Made by a program: the position numbers and the translations under genes. Shown here piece by piece: positions 7,616 to 15,843 of a stretch of DNA of 21,930 nt. Source of the DNA: Phycisphaerae bacterium. GTDB lineage: Bacteria; Planctomycetota; Phycisphaerae; UBA1845; UTPLA1. The stretch covers positions 1-21,930 of the forward strand of contig JAFGQA010000165.1 of the NCBI GenBank assembly GCA_016935885.1. Direction: 5' to 3'. The notes beneath the pieces are model-generated. The model was not told where the DNA came from. It did not search any database and saw nothing but the letters and a program-made list of their open reading frames with translations. Positions within the stretch are counted from its first letter, which is position 1. Each line of letters opens with the position of its first letter.

Positions 7616-8068
7616 ATGTATCAGAACAGAACATACTCGAACGTCGTGTCGAGGATTCTCTCCCGGCACCTCTCGTTACTCGTCGCACCTCTGTTCTTGG
7701 GTGTTGCCGCTGTCCTCGCCCAAGACTACGGCATCGACTGGCACACCGTCGACGGCGGCGGCAAGATGTGGAGCATCGGCGGCGATTACGAACTCGGCGG
7801 CACCATCGGCCAGCCGGACGCAGGCGTGATGACCGGCGGGACCTACGCGCTGACCGGCGGCTTCTGGGCCGTGCCCCCGTGTTGGTGCCTGGCGGACATC
7901 AACAACGACGGCCGGTGCAACGGCCAAGACGTTCAAGCCTTCGTCGACTGCTTTCTCGCGACGGGCACAAACTGCGCCTGCGCCGATCTGGCGACCGACG
8001 GCGTGTTGGACATGAACGACGTCACGGCATTCGTGGCCGATCTCCTGTCCGGCGCAGGCTGCCCGTAG
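7616..8068 (+). CDS. Small secreted protein with dockerin-like calcium-binding tail
   Basis: The product is 150 residues. A signal peptide covers about 1-35 (arginines, hydrophobic stretch, AVLAQ). Residues 36-84 (IDWHTVDGGG, GGTIGQPDAG, YALTGGFW) match a short domain that recurs at the N-terminus of many planctomycete secreted proteins. The tail has two dockerin type I-like loops, DINNDGRCNGQD (94-105) and DLATDGVLDMND (124-135), each with calcium-ligand spacing and a following helix. Six cysteines lie between 89 and 149. It is probably anchored or displayed outside the cell; the partner is unknown. GGAG lies 9 bases before ATG 7616, and an adjacent GTG at 7613 is also possible. It follows asnB by 38 bases, so co-transcription is likely. 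Confidence 0.82.
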   Translation: MYQNRTYSNVVSRILSRHLSLLVAPLFLGVAAVLAQDYGIDWHTVDGGGKMWSIGGDYELGGTIGQPDAGVMTGGTYALTGGFWAVPPCWCLADINNDGRCNGQDVQAFVDCFLATGTNCACADLATDGVLDMNDVTAFVADLLSGAGCP

Positions 8069-8146
8069 CTCGGCGATCGACGATTGATGCACGACCGTCC
8101 ATTGGTGGGTGTGCACTACTGCGTGAAGTAACAGGCGCCGCCGTCC

Positions 8147-8223
8147 AAGAGCCCCCGACCTTGGTCGGGGGGTGTGCTCGCTTGGGACGCACGGCTACCC
8201 CCCGAGCAAGATCGGGGGCTCTT
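8147..8223. terminator. Double-hairpin palindrome between convergent genes
   Basis: A perfect 12-bp outer inverted repeat, AAGAGCCCCCGA (8147-8158) and TCGGGGGCTCTT (8212-8223), encloses two alternative inner hairpins: CCCCCGACC with GGTCGGGGG (8152-8171), and CCCCCGA with TCGGGGG (8199-8218). It sits between the dockerin-like gene and the convergent epimerase gene, so a bidirectional terminator is plausible. It has the same build as other palindromic elements in the window. Confidence 0.6.
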
Positions 8224-8292
8224 TGGGCTCCAGCGCGGCGACCTTGCGATGTCGGATTAGACACTCTAAAAGCACTTCACGGTTGGATGCAC

Positions 8293-8346
8293 CTGTGGCA
8301 CCGCCGTCTCGGCGGTGTCGTCACAGGCGAGACGCCCGTGCCACAG
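8293..8346. repeat. Palindromic element, CTGTGGCAC family
   Basis: Outer arms CTGTGGCAC (8293-8301) and GTGCCACAG (8338-8346) are perfect inverted repeats. Inside is a perfect 8-bp hairpin with loop TCT (8299-8317). No coding frame is present. It lies 64 bases beyond the end of the epimerase gene and could add to transcript termination. Confidence 0.65.
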
Positions 8347-8410
8347 CTTCTGTTATAGTGCCGTGATCTCCAAACCCACGGACGTCAGTCTGCGCGCCGA
8401 GGCCCGGTGT

Positions 8411-9379
8411 TCAGGCGGTTCCAGCCGATTTCTCGGCGATGACCGCTTTGAGCGTCTCATCCAGATCCGTCTTGGGTCCCCAGCCAATTGCCTCTCTGAT
8501 TCGATCCAGGCAGGGGACACGCCGCATCATGTCGTCGAACGGGCGTCCGTAGGCCTCCTCGTAGGAGAGGTGTTTCTTCTTGCTGCTGCTGCCGGTCATC
8601 TCGATGATTCTGTCCGCCAGGCCCTCGATCGTGATCTCCTCGGTGCTGCCGATGTTGTAGACACGGCCGAAGGCGGTCTCGCAGTTCATCAGATCGATCA
8701 CCGCGGTGACCACGTCGCTGACGCAGGCGAAACACCGCGACTGCCTGCCCGTGCCGTAGATGTGCAGCGGCTCGTTCCGCAGGGCGCGCTCGACGAACCG
8801 GGGGATCACCATGCCGTATTGGCCGGTCTGACGCGGGCCCACCGTGTTGAAGAACCTCGCCACGACCACCGGAAGGTCGTACTGGTGGTGGTATGCCAGC
8901 CCAAGGAACTCGTCGATCGCCTTCGAGCAGGCGTAGGACCAGCGCGAGAACCGCGTCGCGCCCTGCACCGTGTCGTCGTCCTCGCGGAAGGGCACCTTCT
9001 CGCTTTTGCCGTACACCTCGCTGGAAGACGCGAGCAACACCGGCTTGCGAAACTTGTTGGCGATGGCCAGCACCATCTCGCTGCCATGGATGTTCGTCTC
9101 GATCGTGTGAACGGGTCTGTCGACAATGAGCTGCACGCCGACCGCGGCGGCCAGGTGGAAAACAACGTCAGTCTGCTCCACGAGCACGTGTACGGTGTCA
9201 GAATTCCGAACGTCGTCGTAGACGAATCTGAACTTCGGATGGTCGATGAACCCGGACAGATTCCGAGTGCTGCCCGTGCTGAGGTCATCCAACGCAAGGA
9301 CCTCATGACCGCTGTTCAGGAGCCGTTCCGCCAGGTGTGACCCGATGAATCCCGCGCCGCCTGTTATCAATGCCTTCAT
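8411..9379 (-). CDS. NAD-dependent nucleotide-sugar epimerase/dehydratase
   Basis: The product is 322 residues, an extended short-chain dehydrogenase. The Rossmann loop GGAGFIG is at 7-13, and the acidic residues after the second strand (DD in ALDDLSTGS) indicate NAD. SSSEVYG carries the catalytic serine region, and YACSK gives the catalytic Tyr and Lys. RFFNTVGPRQ and the later YGTGRQSRCFACVSDVV region bind the nucleotide sugar. The overall pattern is close to UDP-glucose 4-epimerase or UDP-glucuronate decarboxylase types; the exact substrate is not settled by sequence. ATG 9379 is chosen because MKALITGG matches the family N-terminus and AGGA lies 5 bases before it. An in-frame upstream extension to 9529 runs through repeat-like DNA. 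It likely supplies activated sugars for the neighbouring glycosyltransferases. Confidence 0.9.
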   Translation of the reverse strand: MKALITGGAGFIGSHLAERLLNSGHEVLALDDLSTGSTRNLSGFIDHPKFRFVYDDVRNSDTVHVLVEQTDVVFHLAAAVGVQLIVDRPVHTIETNIHGSEMVLAIANKFRKPVLLASSSEVYGKSEKVPFREDDDTVQGATRFSRWSYACSKAIDEFLGLAYHHQYDLPVVVARFFNTVGPRQTGQYGMVIPRFVERALRNEPLHIYGTGRQSRCFACVSDVVTAVIDLMNCETAFGRVYNIGSTEEITIEGLADRIIEMTGSSSKKKHLSYEEAYGRPFDDMMRRVPCLDRIREAIGWGPKTDLDETLKAVIAEKSAGTA

Positions 9380-9403
9380 TGTCTTCCTGTTCCTACCGTT
9401 CTG

Positions 9404-9591
9404 GTGGTTGCATGATGCCGGCCGGTCCACGCTCTCGACACGCAGGTTTCGCGCAGGTGCCGTTGGCGCTTTGTCCGCCAGTGCCCGCACAGGCGATGGA
9501 CGCACGGGCAGGCAAGCTGCCCGTGGCACCTGCGGCTGTCAACTGTTCGAACATGACGCAGTCCCGCTCAGTGGTTGCATGATGCCGGCCG
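9404..9591 (+). repeat. 21-bp direct repeats flanking a palindrome
   Basis: An identical 21-base sequence occurs at 9404-9424 and 9571-9591 (GTGGTTGCATGATG followed by CCGGCCG). Weaker similarity continues for about 28 bases after each copy. The palindromic element at 9453-9533 lies between them. The arrangement fits a duplication event or an insertion with an unusually long flanking duplication. Confidence 0.65.
9453..9533. repeat. Palindromic element, GGTGCCAC family
   Basis: Outer arms GCAGGTGCC (9453-9461) and GGCACCTGC (9525-9533) are perfect inverted repeats. The inner hairpin CACGGGCAG, loop GCAAG, CTGCCCGTG (9503-9525) is perfect over 9 bp. Related elements occur at 16079-16218 and 21708-21817. 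It fills the gap (9380-9685) between the epimerase gene and the membrane/TPR gene, where no coding region is visible. Confidence 0.65.
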
Positions 9592-9685
9592 CGTCGCACT
9601 CGCGGCACACTGCATTCGCCAGCCAGAATCCCGCTGGTCCGTGCGAATCCTACAGGCGTGGGCCGGTCATCGCCACGGAAGCCCG

Positions 9686-10762
9686 TCACGGTTCTGCGAG
9701 TCCTTGGTGGTGGAGGTCTTCGAGCATCCGGCGGGCACGATCCACGATGTGCGAGGGGCACTGACCATCGATCATTCCCCGAAGTATCCTGGCTGCCTCT
9801 TGCGGCCGGTAGCAGGGGGTTCCGCGCACCTGTGGATCCATGTACAGCGCCGCCAATCCGAGCCGAGCCCAATGCGGTTGCTCGCATCGTCGGATCGCCC
9901 GGAGCAGCGTCGCCTCGGCGCCGGCAAGATCGCCCAGTTGGCGCTGACATTGGCTGAGATACACGAAGGCGCCGAGCTGGCAGGACCTAGTCGGTACGGC
10001 CAGGGCGCGCTCGTACATTTCGGCCGCCCCCGCGTAGTTCCTGTCCTTCTTCATCATCGTGGCTTGGTCAAACAAGCGCCCCGCCCACGACTCAACGGCC
10101 AACAACATGAACAATGGTACAAGCGGCACAAGGCTCCACAGCAGGCGCAGCGTCAAGTGACGGCGAGACAACAGAAGCGTGTGCAGCACGGCCAGGACGT
10201 AGGCCGGCATCCACAGGCCCGGACTTCGCGTGATCGCGGCGAAGATGGCCAACACGCCGAGCACGCCCGCGGCCGCACGCCCACGCCGCGGACAGTCGTG
10301 CTGCCGTGCCGCCTGGACGAGTCCGACAGACACCAGTAGCAAGCCGTACAGCCAGACTTCCGCGATGACCGCGTCGCACAGACCGGGCAACTCCGCATCG
10401 GCTGAACGACTGTAAGTATCTGCCACCGCGATGCGGACCGGGTCGTAATCCAGCAGAAGGTGGCTGAAGACGGCAAGTGCCACCAGGATGTAAGGCCACG
10501 GTCGCCGAAGCCGCGTGCCGACGAACAACACGAGCCAAGCGACGGCCACGATGCCCGCAGTCACAAACGGGGAATTCGTCACAAAATGCTGGTTGAAGTA
10601 CTCCGGCGCCACAAGGACGATCATCCACTCCACGATGTCCACGACATGAGCCAGGAGCACGATCAGGCCTGGCCAGACATATCGCAGTGCCTGACCGCGC
10701 GACGTCGCCCGTGACAGGTTGCTCAGGGAGAGGCCGACAAGCGTGTGACCAACCGTTGCCAT
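9686..10762 (-). CDS. Multi-pass membrane protein with C-terminal TPR-like region
   Basis: The product is 358 residues. About six hydrophobic segments lie between 30 and 225. They are followed by a soluble helical region (about 228-350) with TPR-like units such as DRNYAGAAEMYERAL and YLSQCQRQLGDLAGAEATLLRAI. GHTLVGLSL at the start, AHVVDIVEW (38-46) and SHLLLDYDP (100-108) recall the histidine/aspartate motifs of DUF457 (YdjM-like) putative membrane hydrolases, so a fusion of that fold to TPRs is possible but uncertain. ATG 10762 is chosen because upstream codons come from a heptamer repeat, although no ribosome-binding site is visible. It follows the TMTC-like gene by 201 bases on the same strand and may work with it. 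Confidence 0.7.
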   Translation of the reverse strand: MATVGHTLVGLSLSNLSRATSRGQALRYVWPGLIVLLAHVVDIVEWMIVLVAPEYFNQHFVTNSPFVTAGIVAVAWLVLFVGTRLRRPWPYILVALAVFSHLLLDYDPVRIAVADTYSRSADAELPGLCDAVIAEVWLYGLLLVSVGLVQAARQHDCPRRGRAAAGVLGVLAIFAAITRSPGLWMPAYVLAVLHTLLLSRRHLTLRLLWSLVPLVPLFMLLAVESWAGRLFDQATMMKKDRNYAGAAEMYERALAVPTRSCQLGAFVYLSQCQRQLGDLAGAEATLLRAIRRCEQPHWARLGLAALYMDPQVRGTPCYRPQEAARILRGMIDGQCPSHIVDRARRMLEDLHHQGLAEP

Positions 10763-10790
10763 GAAGCACGGAGGATAAACGACAATGGCT

Positions 10791-10813
10791 GAAGGATGAA
10801 GGATCAAGGATGA
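10791..10813 (+). repeat. Tandem heptamer repeat GAAGGAT
   Basis: Three tandem units, GAAGGAT, GAAGGAT and CAAGGAT plus GA, are present, with degenerate relatives to about 10846. From memory, the reverse-strand translation rich in HPSS recurs in planctomycete genomes as a short simple repeat. It lies between the two TPR genes in a stretch that is otherwise non-coding (10763-10963). Confidence 0.6.
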
Positions 10814-10963
10814 GGGGCGAGAAAGCGACGACGAAGGACGAATGAAGACCGTGTCTGTGCCGCCGGTGCCGTCGAGAGGGCCGTCCGTGTGTGGGGCATA
10901 GCGGGCGGTATGGACCGTCCGGCCCCCTGGACGCGGCCCATGTGGCCCCCAACCTCTCACGAG

Positions 10964-13525
10964 TCAGCCTTCGTCCTTGTCCTCGTCGTTGTCCAACAGG
11001 TCCACGAGTTGCCCCGCCGCATCTGCCCACATGCCAGCGTCCGCCATCGCAAGCACCTGTACAGCGGCCGCTCGCGCTGCCGAAACGCTGCCATCGAACA
11101 ACAGCGCCCGGGCCAAGGCGTACAGGCCGGCCGGCGAATGCCGAGCATCCTGCGGCAAGGCCGACAAGGCGGCAAGGACAACACGGGCCTGTTCCCGCTG
11201 GGTGGGGGGCACGACAGTTGGCGCCTGGGCTTCGCCGAGGTAGTCCGAAAGCGCCTGGAAGTCGCCACGCCGCAACGCATCGTATGCCAGCGCCCAACGG
11301 GCAAACGCGCGTTCTGGGCTGGCTGGCGGTATCGTTGCGACGATCTTGCCCGCCGCCTCACGATCCTGGGCCAGAACATGGGCCCACGCCAACCACGCGC
11401 GTGGTTCAAACAGGTCGTCGCCCGTGGACGGGAAGTCTGACCATAGCTTGATGAGTTCGTCGAACCGCCGTTGTTGCTGTAGGAGTTCGTGCAATCCGAT
11501 GGCCGCGCTTCGGTTCGCCGGCTGGGATGCGAGGATGTCGCGATACTCGCCTTCCGCCTCCGCGGCACGGCCGATGCTAACGAGCAGGCCCGCGCGGTTC
11601 ACACGGGCCGCCACGGCCGATGGATCCGAGGCCAGCAGCCGATCGTAGATTGCGATCGCCTCGTCGACATAGCCTTGATGTGTGATTGCCACGCCGAGAT
11701 TCAACAAGGCGGGTGCATCATGTGGGTCGAGTTCAACAATCGCCCGAAGCAAAGGCTCGGCACGCCGCCAATCCTGGGCCTGAATGTGCATCAGTGCCAG
11801 CTCGAACAGGGCGTCCCGATGGAACGGGTTGATCTCGATGACACGTTCGAACATGTGCATTGCGGCTGCCCGTTCTCCCGTTGACCGGTAGCTCCGGGCC
11901 AACGCCGCCACCGCGGGCAGAAAACGATCGTCGCGTTCCAGGATACGCTTGTATCGCTCCCGGGCGTCATCGACCTTGCCCAGTTGCTCCAACGTCAACG
12001 CGTAGTAGTACAGCGTGCGGCTCCTGTTGGGCAGCCGCTGCAAGGCGTATGCGAATTCCGCCGCTGCCTTCGACCAGTTGTGTTTCAGCCGGTAGGCCTC
12101 ACCCGCCTCGGATGCAAGTCGGGCGTTCTCCGGCCAGCGCTTTCGGGCCCGTGCGATGGTTTCGAGGGCGGCGTCGGGCTCGTTCTGGAAGATGTGAGCC
12201 TTGGCCAATTCGACATGGGCCTCGACCCGATCGGGGTAGATCGCCACGACACGGCGATCGCGCGCGGCCGTGTCCTTCCAACAGTCAGCATAGGCCCAGC
12301 CCAGCGTCAATCCAGCAATCAACACCCCGAGCAGTGATGCAGCCAGAGCGCCCGTCGCCACGCTTGGCCGAAGCCGCCTGCCCAGCCTGTCGACAGCTTG
12401 CACGAAGCCGGCGGCGACGGCGATGTGCAGGCCGATCATCGGCAGGTACATGTATCGGTCCGCGGTCAGCAGTCTGCGGGCAACGGTCGCGCCAAGAAAC
12501 GGGGCAATCAGAATCACAAACAGCCCGAGCCCGATGAAGCCGGACCGGCTGCGTCGCCAGGCGATCCACGCTAGCACGCCGAACAACGCCCACTCTGCCA
12601 GTGCGATGCCCGTGTCGGCCGATAGGAGGGCGACGCTGTGGGGCGGCGGCGACCAGGCGGCCATCCGGCTGGGCCAGACGTAGTTCTCGAGGTAATACCG
12701 GCTCGCCAACAGGATCCGCACCGGCGCGCTCGTCGTCGATTCGGCCTCGGTCGATTCGATCATGCCGAACCTGCCGGTGGACGATATCGCCAGCCAAGTT
12801 GCGGCGCCGCCGACCGCCAGCAGAATCGTGTAGGTGATCCAACATCGGCGTGGAAGCCGGCGGCGTGTGTGATAGTCGCACCAAGCGGCGGCGACCGGCA
12901 CACTGGGCAGGACCTTGGAAAGCAGGGAAAAAACCCACGAGACGCCGCCAAGCCACGGCCAGGCGCCGCGTCCGTCGGCGCGTCGTGACAGGCAGATGAA
13001 GATCAGCAGCAGCGAGAAGGTCGTCGCCAACAGGATCATACGGCCGCTGATCCAGGCGACGGGCTCGACGGCCAGCGGGTGGCAGGCAAACATCAGGCCC
13101 GCCAACACCGCGACGCGGCGGCATCTCGCAACGCGCAAGGAGACCAGGCAGGCGAGCAAGGCGTTGACCACGTGCAGCAGGATGTTCGTCAGATGGAAGA
13201 CATAGGGGCTGATGCCGAACCGCGCGGCCGGATCGGGCGAGGCGAGGGCATAATCCGCCTGGAATGAGAGCATCGGCAGTGGTTGGTACAGATCGCCGTG
13301 TACCATCGTCAGCAGTCTCGCGGCGTGCTTGAGCGACGGGTGGTTGACGAAGACCTGCTCGACGACGAAGCGCTGGTCGTCGCCGCTGAGGAACTTGCCG
13401 TTGCGCGTCGGCCAGCCAAACGCGAACGCCGCCGCGGCAACCAACGTGATGACGGCGAGCGTGAGCACGAAGGACGGAGTCCTCGGCGGCGTGGGGGAGC
13501 CTGCTGTGTTCGAGTGTTCGGCCAA
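10964..13525 (-). CDS. TMTC-like GT-C membrane protein with C-terminal TPR array
   Basis: The product is 853 residues. About ten transmembrane helices (20-410) form a GT-C-like membrane domain, followed by at least seven TPR units (about 430-690) and a further helical tail. The first outer loop carries the acidic pair SGDD (D49, D50). Later landmarks are YVFHLTNILLHVVNALL (108-124), ACHPLAVEPVAWISGR (147-162) and ADRYMYLP (355-362). All are typical of TMTC-type and related bacterial proteins, whose animal relatives are protein O-mannosyltransferases using dolichyl-phosphate mannose. Glycosyl transfer from a polyprenyl-phosphate sugar is therefore a reasonable inference, and the DPM1-like gene at 4568 could supply the donor. 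The start is TTG at 13525, overlapping the folP promoter side; the ribosome-binding site is weak. Confidence 0.84.
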   Translation of the reverse strand: MAEHSNTAGSPTPPRTPSFVLTLAVITLVAAAAFAFGWPTRNGKFLSGDDQRFVVEQVFVNHPSLKHAARLLTMVHGDLYQPLPMLSFQADYALASPDPAARFGISPYVFHLTNILLHVVNALLACLVSLRVARCRRVAVLAGLMFACHPLAVEPVAWISGRMILLATTFSLLLIFICLSRRADGRGAWPWLGGVSWVFSLLSKVLPSVPVAAAWCDYHTRRRLPRRCWITYTILLAVGGAATWLAISSTGRFGMIESTEAESTTSAPVRILLASRYYLENYVWPSRMAAWSPPPHSVALLSADTGIALAEWALFGVLAWIAWRRSRSGFIGLGLFVILIAPFLGATVARRLLTADRYMYLPMIGLHIAVAAGFVQAVDRLGRRLRPSVATGALAASLLGVLIAGLTLGWAYADCWKDTAARDRRVVAIYPDRVEAHVELAKAHIFQNEPDAALETIARARKRWPENARLASEAGEAYRLKHNWSKAAAEFAYALQRLPNRSRTLYYYALTLEQLGKVDDARERYKRILERDDRFLPAVAALARSYRSTGERAAAMHMFERVIEINPFHRDALFELALMHIQAQDWRRAEPLLRAIVELDPHDAPALLNLGVAITHQGYVDEAIAIYDRLLASDPSAVAARVNRAGLLVSIGRAAEAEGEYRDILASQPANRSAAIGLHELLQQQRRFDELIKLWSDFPSTGDDLFEPRAWLAWAHVLAQDREAAGKIVATIPPASPERAFARWALAYDALRRGDFQALSDYLGEAQAPTVVPPTQREQARVVLAALSALPQDARHSPAGLYALARALLFDGSVSAARAAAVQVLAMADAGMWADAAGQLVDLLDNDEDKDEG

Positions 13526-13630
13526 GATCGGTTCCGTCGCTCAGTTGGGCCTGCTGCGGTTTGCGGCGTCTGTGTTGCAGCGTATCATGGGAGCATGTTG
13601 GCGAGAAGCACCATATCGGGAGCCCGGCCT

Positions 13631-14527
13631 GTGCGCACGGTTGATACGCCGCACGGAAACCTCCTGTTCGGCGGCCGATGCCTCATCATGGGCGTATTGA
13701 ACGTCACGCCCGATAGTTTCAGCGACGGGGGGCTGTACGCCGAGTCGGCGGCGGCCATAGCCCGAGCCCAATCGATGGCGAGCGATGGGGCGGACGTGAT
13801 CGACGTGGGCGGCGAATCCACGCGGCCGGGCTCGCAGCCGGTGTCCGCAGACGAGCAGATCGAACGGGTCGTGCCGGTCATCCGGCGGATGCGTGAGGCG
13901 GGCGTCTCGGTGCCGGTGTCGGTCGACACGCGGTCGGCCGAGGTGGCGGCGGCCGGGCTGGATGCCGGCGCGGACATCGTCAACGACATCTCCGCCGCGC
14001 GGGACGACCCGGCGATGCCGAGACTGCTGGCCGAGCGCCGCGTGCCGTTCGTGGTGATGCACATGCAAGCGGCGCCGGCAACCATGCAGGACGCTCCACA
14101 CTATGACGACGTTGTCGCGGAGATAGGCGCGTTCTTCGTGCAGCGGGCCGAAGACTTGGCCGCGGCCAAAGTGGACGTGAACCAGATGATCATCGATCCG
14201 GGTATCGGGTTCGGCAAGACGTTGCAGCACAACCTGGCGTTGCTGCGTTCAATCCGTTCGTTCGCCGTCCGCTGGCCGGTGCTGGTCGGCCCGTCTCGCA
14301 AGCAATTCCTCGGCGAGATCCTCGACGAGGCCGATCCGGCCGGTCGCCTGATGGGCACCGCGGCGACCGTGGCGCACTGCGCCCTGGTCGGCGTCGATAT
14401 GGTCCGTGTGCACGACGTCAAGGAGATGCGCCAAGTCGTCGAAGTGTGCCACCGCATTGGCACTGCCTGGACAGGCTTTGCGGACGAGTCCGGCGCGAGT
14501 TCACTCGAGATACCCGAGATCACGTAG
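13631..14527 (+). CDS. folP: Dihydropteroate synthase
   Basis: The product is 298 residues, a TIM-barrel enzyme that joins 6-hydroxymethyl-dihydropterin pyrophosphate to p-aminobenzoate in folate synthesis. Every family motif is present: [15 protein letters not shown] (20-34), GGESTRPG (60-67), VDTR near 98, NDISA near 118, DPGIGFGK (189-196), GPSRK (220-224) and VRVHDV (258-263). I prefer GTG 13631, which has GGGAG 8 bases upstream and gives the normal N-terminal length. ATG 13595 is an alternative, but its GGGAG sits only 1 base away. The gene is divergent from the TMTC-like gene. Its last nine codons overlap, tail to tail, the end of a sulfatase remnant on the other strand, so the extreme C-terminus may not be ancestral. 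Confidence 0.95.
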   Translation: MRTVDTPHGNLLFGGRCLIMGVLNVTPDSFSDGGLYAESAAAIARAQSMASDGADVIDVGGESTRPGSQPVSADEQIERVVPVIRRMREAGVSVPVSVDTRSAEVAAAGLDAGADIVNDISAARDDPAMPRLLAERRVPFVVMHMQAAPATMQDAPHYDDVVAEIGAFFVQRAEDLAAAKVDVNQMIIDPGIGFGKTLQHNLALLRSIRSFAVRWPVLVGPSRKQFLGEILDEADPAGRLMGTAATVAHCALVGVDMVRVHDVKEMRQVVEVCHRIGTAWTGFADESGASSLEIPEIT

Positions 14528-14755
14528 GCGTTGCTCCACGGCGGGATCTATCTCGGTTGGCCTGCTCTCCTCCAGACGGGCAAGCACCGCCTCGTGCGAA
14601 CGCTTGAACCTCGGTATGGACTCCCCCAGGACGATCCGCAACTCCCCAATGTCTTCCGTCCCCGCGTCGATCAGGTTGTTCGTCTCGCTCGGATCACGCA
14701 CGAGATCGCATCGTTCTTCCTGGCCGGTTGTGTTCCAGATCAGCTTGTACGTTCT
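14501..14755 (-). pseudogene. C-terminal remnant of a sulfatase
   Basis: About 84 codons remain, in one open frame ending in TGA at 14501. The translation has [10 protein letters not shown], then [15 protein letters not shown], and the end LRDLGYLE. The last two blocks are hallmarks of the C-terminal subdomain of planctomycete-type arylsulfatases. The catalytic N-terminal domain (C/S-x-P-x-R motif) is missing: the frame runs straight into the end of sucD at 14756. A GTG at 14701 could start a 66-residue product, but a functional protein is unlikely. It overlaps the folP 3' end by 27 bases on the opposite strand. It looks like the scar of a deletion or rearrangement. Confidence 0.75.
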
Positions 14756-14756
14756 A

Positions 14757-15650
14757 CTACGCGACGCCCAGCGCCTGGGCCATCGTCGCGCCGATTTCGG
14801 CCGGGGAGGGCGCGACGGCGATGCCGGCCTTCTTGAGGGCCTCGATCTTGGTTGCAGCCGTGCCCTGCCCGCCGGAGATGATCGCGCCGGCGTGGCCCAT
14901 TCGCTTGCCGGGCGGGGCCGTCTGGCCGGCGATGAAGGCGGTGACGGGTTTGCTTACGTGCTCCTTGATGAACGCCGCGGCGTTCTCCTCGTCGGTGCCG
15001 CCGATCTCGCCAATCAGGATCATGCCGTGCGTGTCGTCATCCTTCTCGAACATATCGAGCAACTCGATGAAGTTCAGCCCCTTGACGGGATCGCCGCCGA
15101 TGCCGATGCACGTGGTCTGGGCGATGCCGCGCGTGGTGCACTGCCACACGGCCTCATAGGTCAACGTGCCGCTGCGCGAAATGACGCCGACGTTCTTCGT
15201 CGAGCCGTTGACCGGCCGGTGGATGTAGCCGGGCATGATGCCGATCTTGGCGCCGCCGGGTGTGATGATGCCCGGGCAGTTAGGGCCAATCAGGTAGCAG
15301 CCGACATCGTCGAAGAACTTCTTGATCCGGATCATGTCCAGGGTCGGGATACCCTCGGTGATCAGCACCACCAGCTTGACGCCTGCCGCCGCCGCCTCCA
15401 TGGCGCTGTCCGCGGCGAAAGCCTGCGGGACGAAGATGAGGGAGCAGTCGGCCCCGGTGGCCTTGACGGCTTCCTCGGCGGTGTTGAAGACGGGCAGGCC
15501 GTGTTCGCTTTTCATGCCGCCCTTGCCTGGCGTGACGCCGCCGACGACCTTGGTGCCGTAGTCGAGGCACTGCCGTGTGTGAAAGGCGCCAGCCGCCCCC
15601 GTGATGCCGTGGGTGATGACCTTCGTATTCGCGTCGACGAGGATGCTCAT
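14757..15650 (-). CDS. sucD: Succinyl-CoA ligase alpha subunit
   Basis: The product is 297 residues, the normal length of SucD. It shows the CoA-binding Rossmann start ([14 protein letters not shown], 12-25), GGVTPGKGG (37-45), GPNCPG (122-127) and the active-site phosphohistidine H253 in GHAGAII. The enzyme interconverts succinyl-CoA and succinate with nucleotide phosphorylation in the citric acid cycle, as a complex with SucC. ATG 15650 is chosen because [10 protein letters not shown] matches the family start and AGGA lies 10 bases upstream. The in-frame extension to 15764 has no similarity. The usual partner sucC is not next to it: upstream are 770 non-coding bases and downstream a sulfatase remnant. 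Confidence 0.96.
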   Translation of the reverse strand: MSILVDANTKVITHGITGAAGAFHTRQCLDYGTKVVGGVTPGKGGMKSEHGLPVFNTAEEAVKATGADCSLIFVPQAFAADSAMEAAAAGVKLVVLITEGIPTLDMIRIKKFFDDVGCYLIGPNCPGIITPGGAKIGIMPGYIHRPVNGSTKNVGVISRSGTLTYEAVWQCTTRGIAQTTCIGIGGDPVKGLNFIELLDMFEKDDDTHGMILIGEIGGTDEENAAAFIKEHVSKPVTAFIAGQTAPPGKRMGHAGAIISGGQGTAATKIEALKKAGIAVAPSPAEIGATMAQALGVA

Positions 15651-15843
15651 GTTGTCTGTTCCTGTTTCGTCGGGGCCGAGAGTGGACCCCCGGCACAGCG
15701 TGTTTCTGTTGGTGTCGAAAGAAGACCTCGGAGAGACGACTCTCGGCACGCCCTGGTACTGCATCGCGGACCGAACCTGCCGGCGCGATCACCGCGACGA
15801 TCGTTCCGCACGATCAATCCTGGTACGTGTTTAGCGTCCACGT

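Noticed and set aside
8315..9340. A 341-codon plus-strand frame opposite the epimerase gene.
   Set aside because: It is antisense to a gene with clear Rossmann and YxxxK motifs; its translation is compositionally biased (His/Arg/Val/Asp rich) with no family features.
10092..11297. A 401-codon minus-strand frame overlapping both TPR genes.
   Set aside because: It runs off-frame through two convincing genes and the heptamer repeat.
13283..13630. Upstream extension of folP to 13283.
   Set aside because: It is antisense to the N-terminus of the TMTC-like gene and unlike dihydropteroate synthases.
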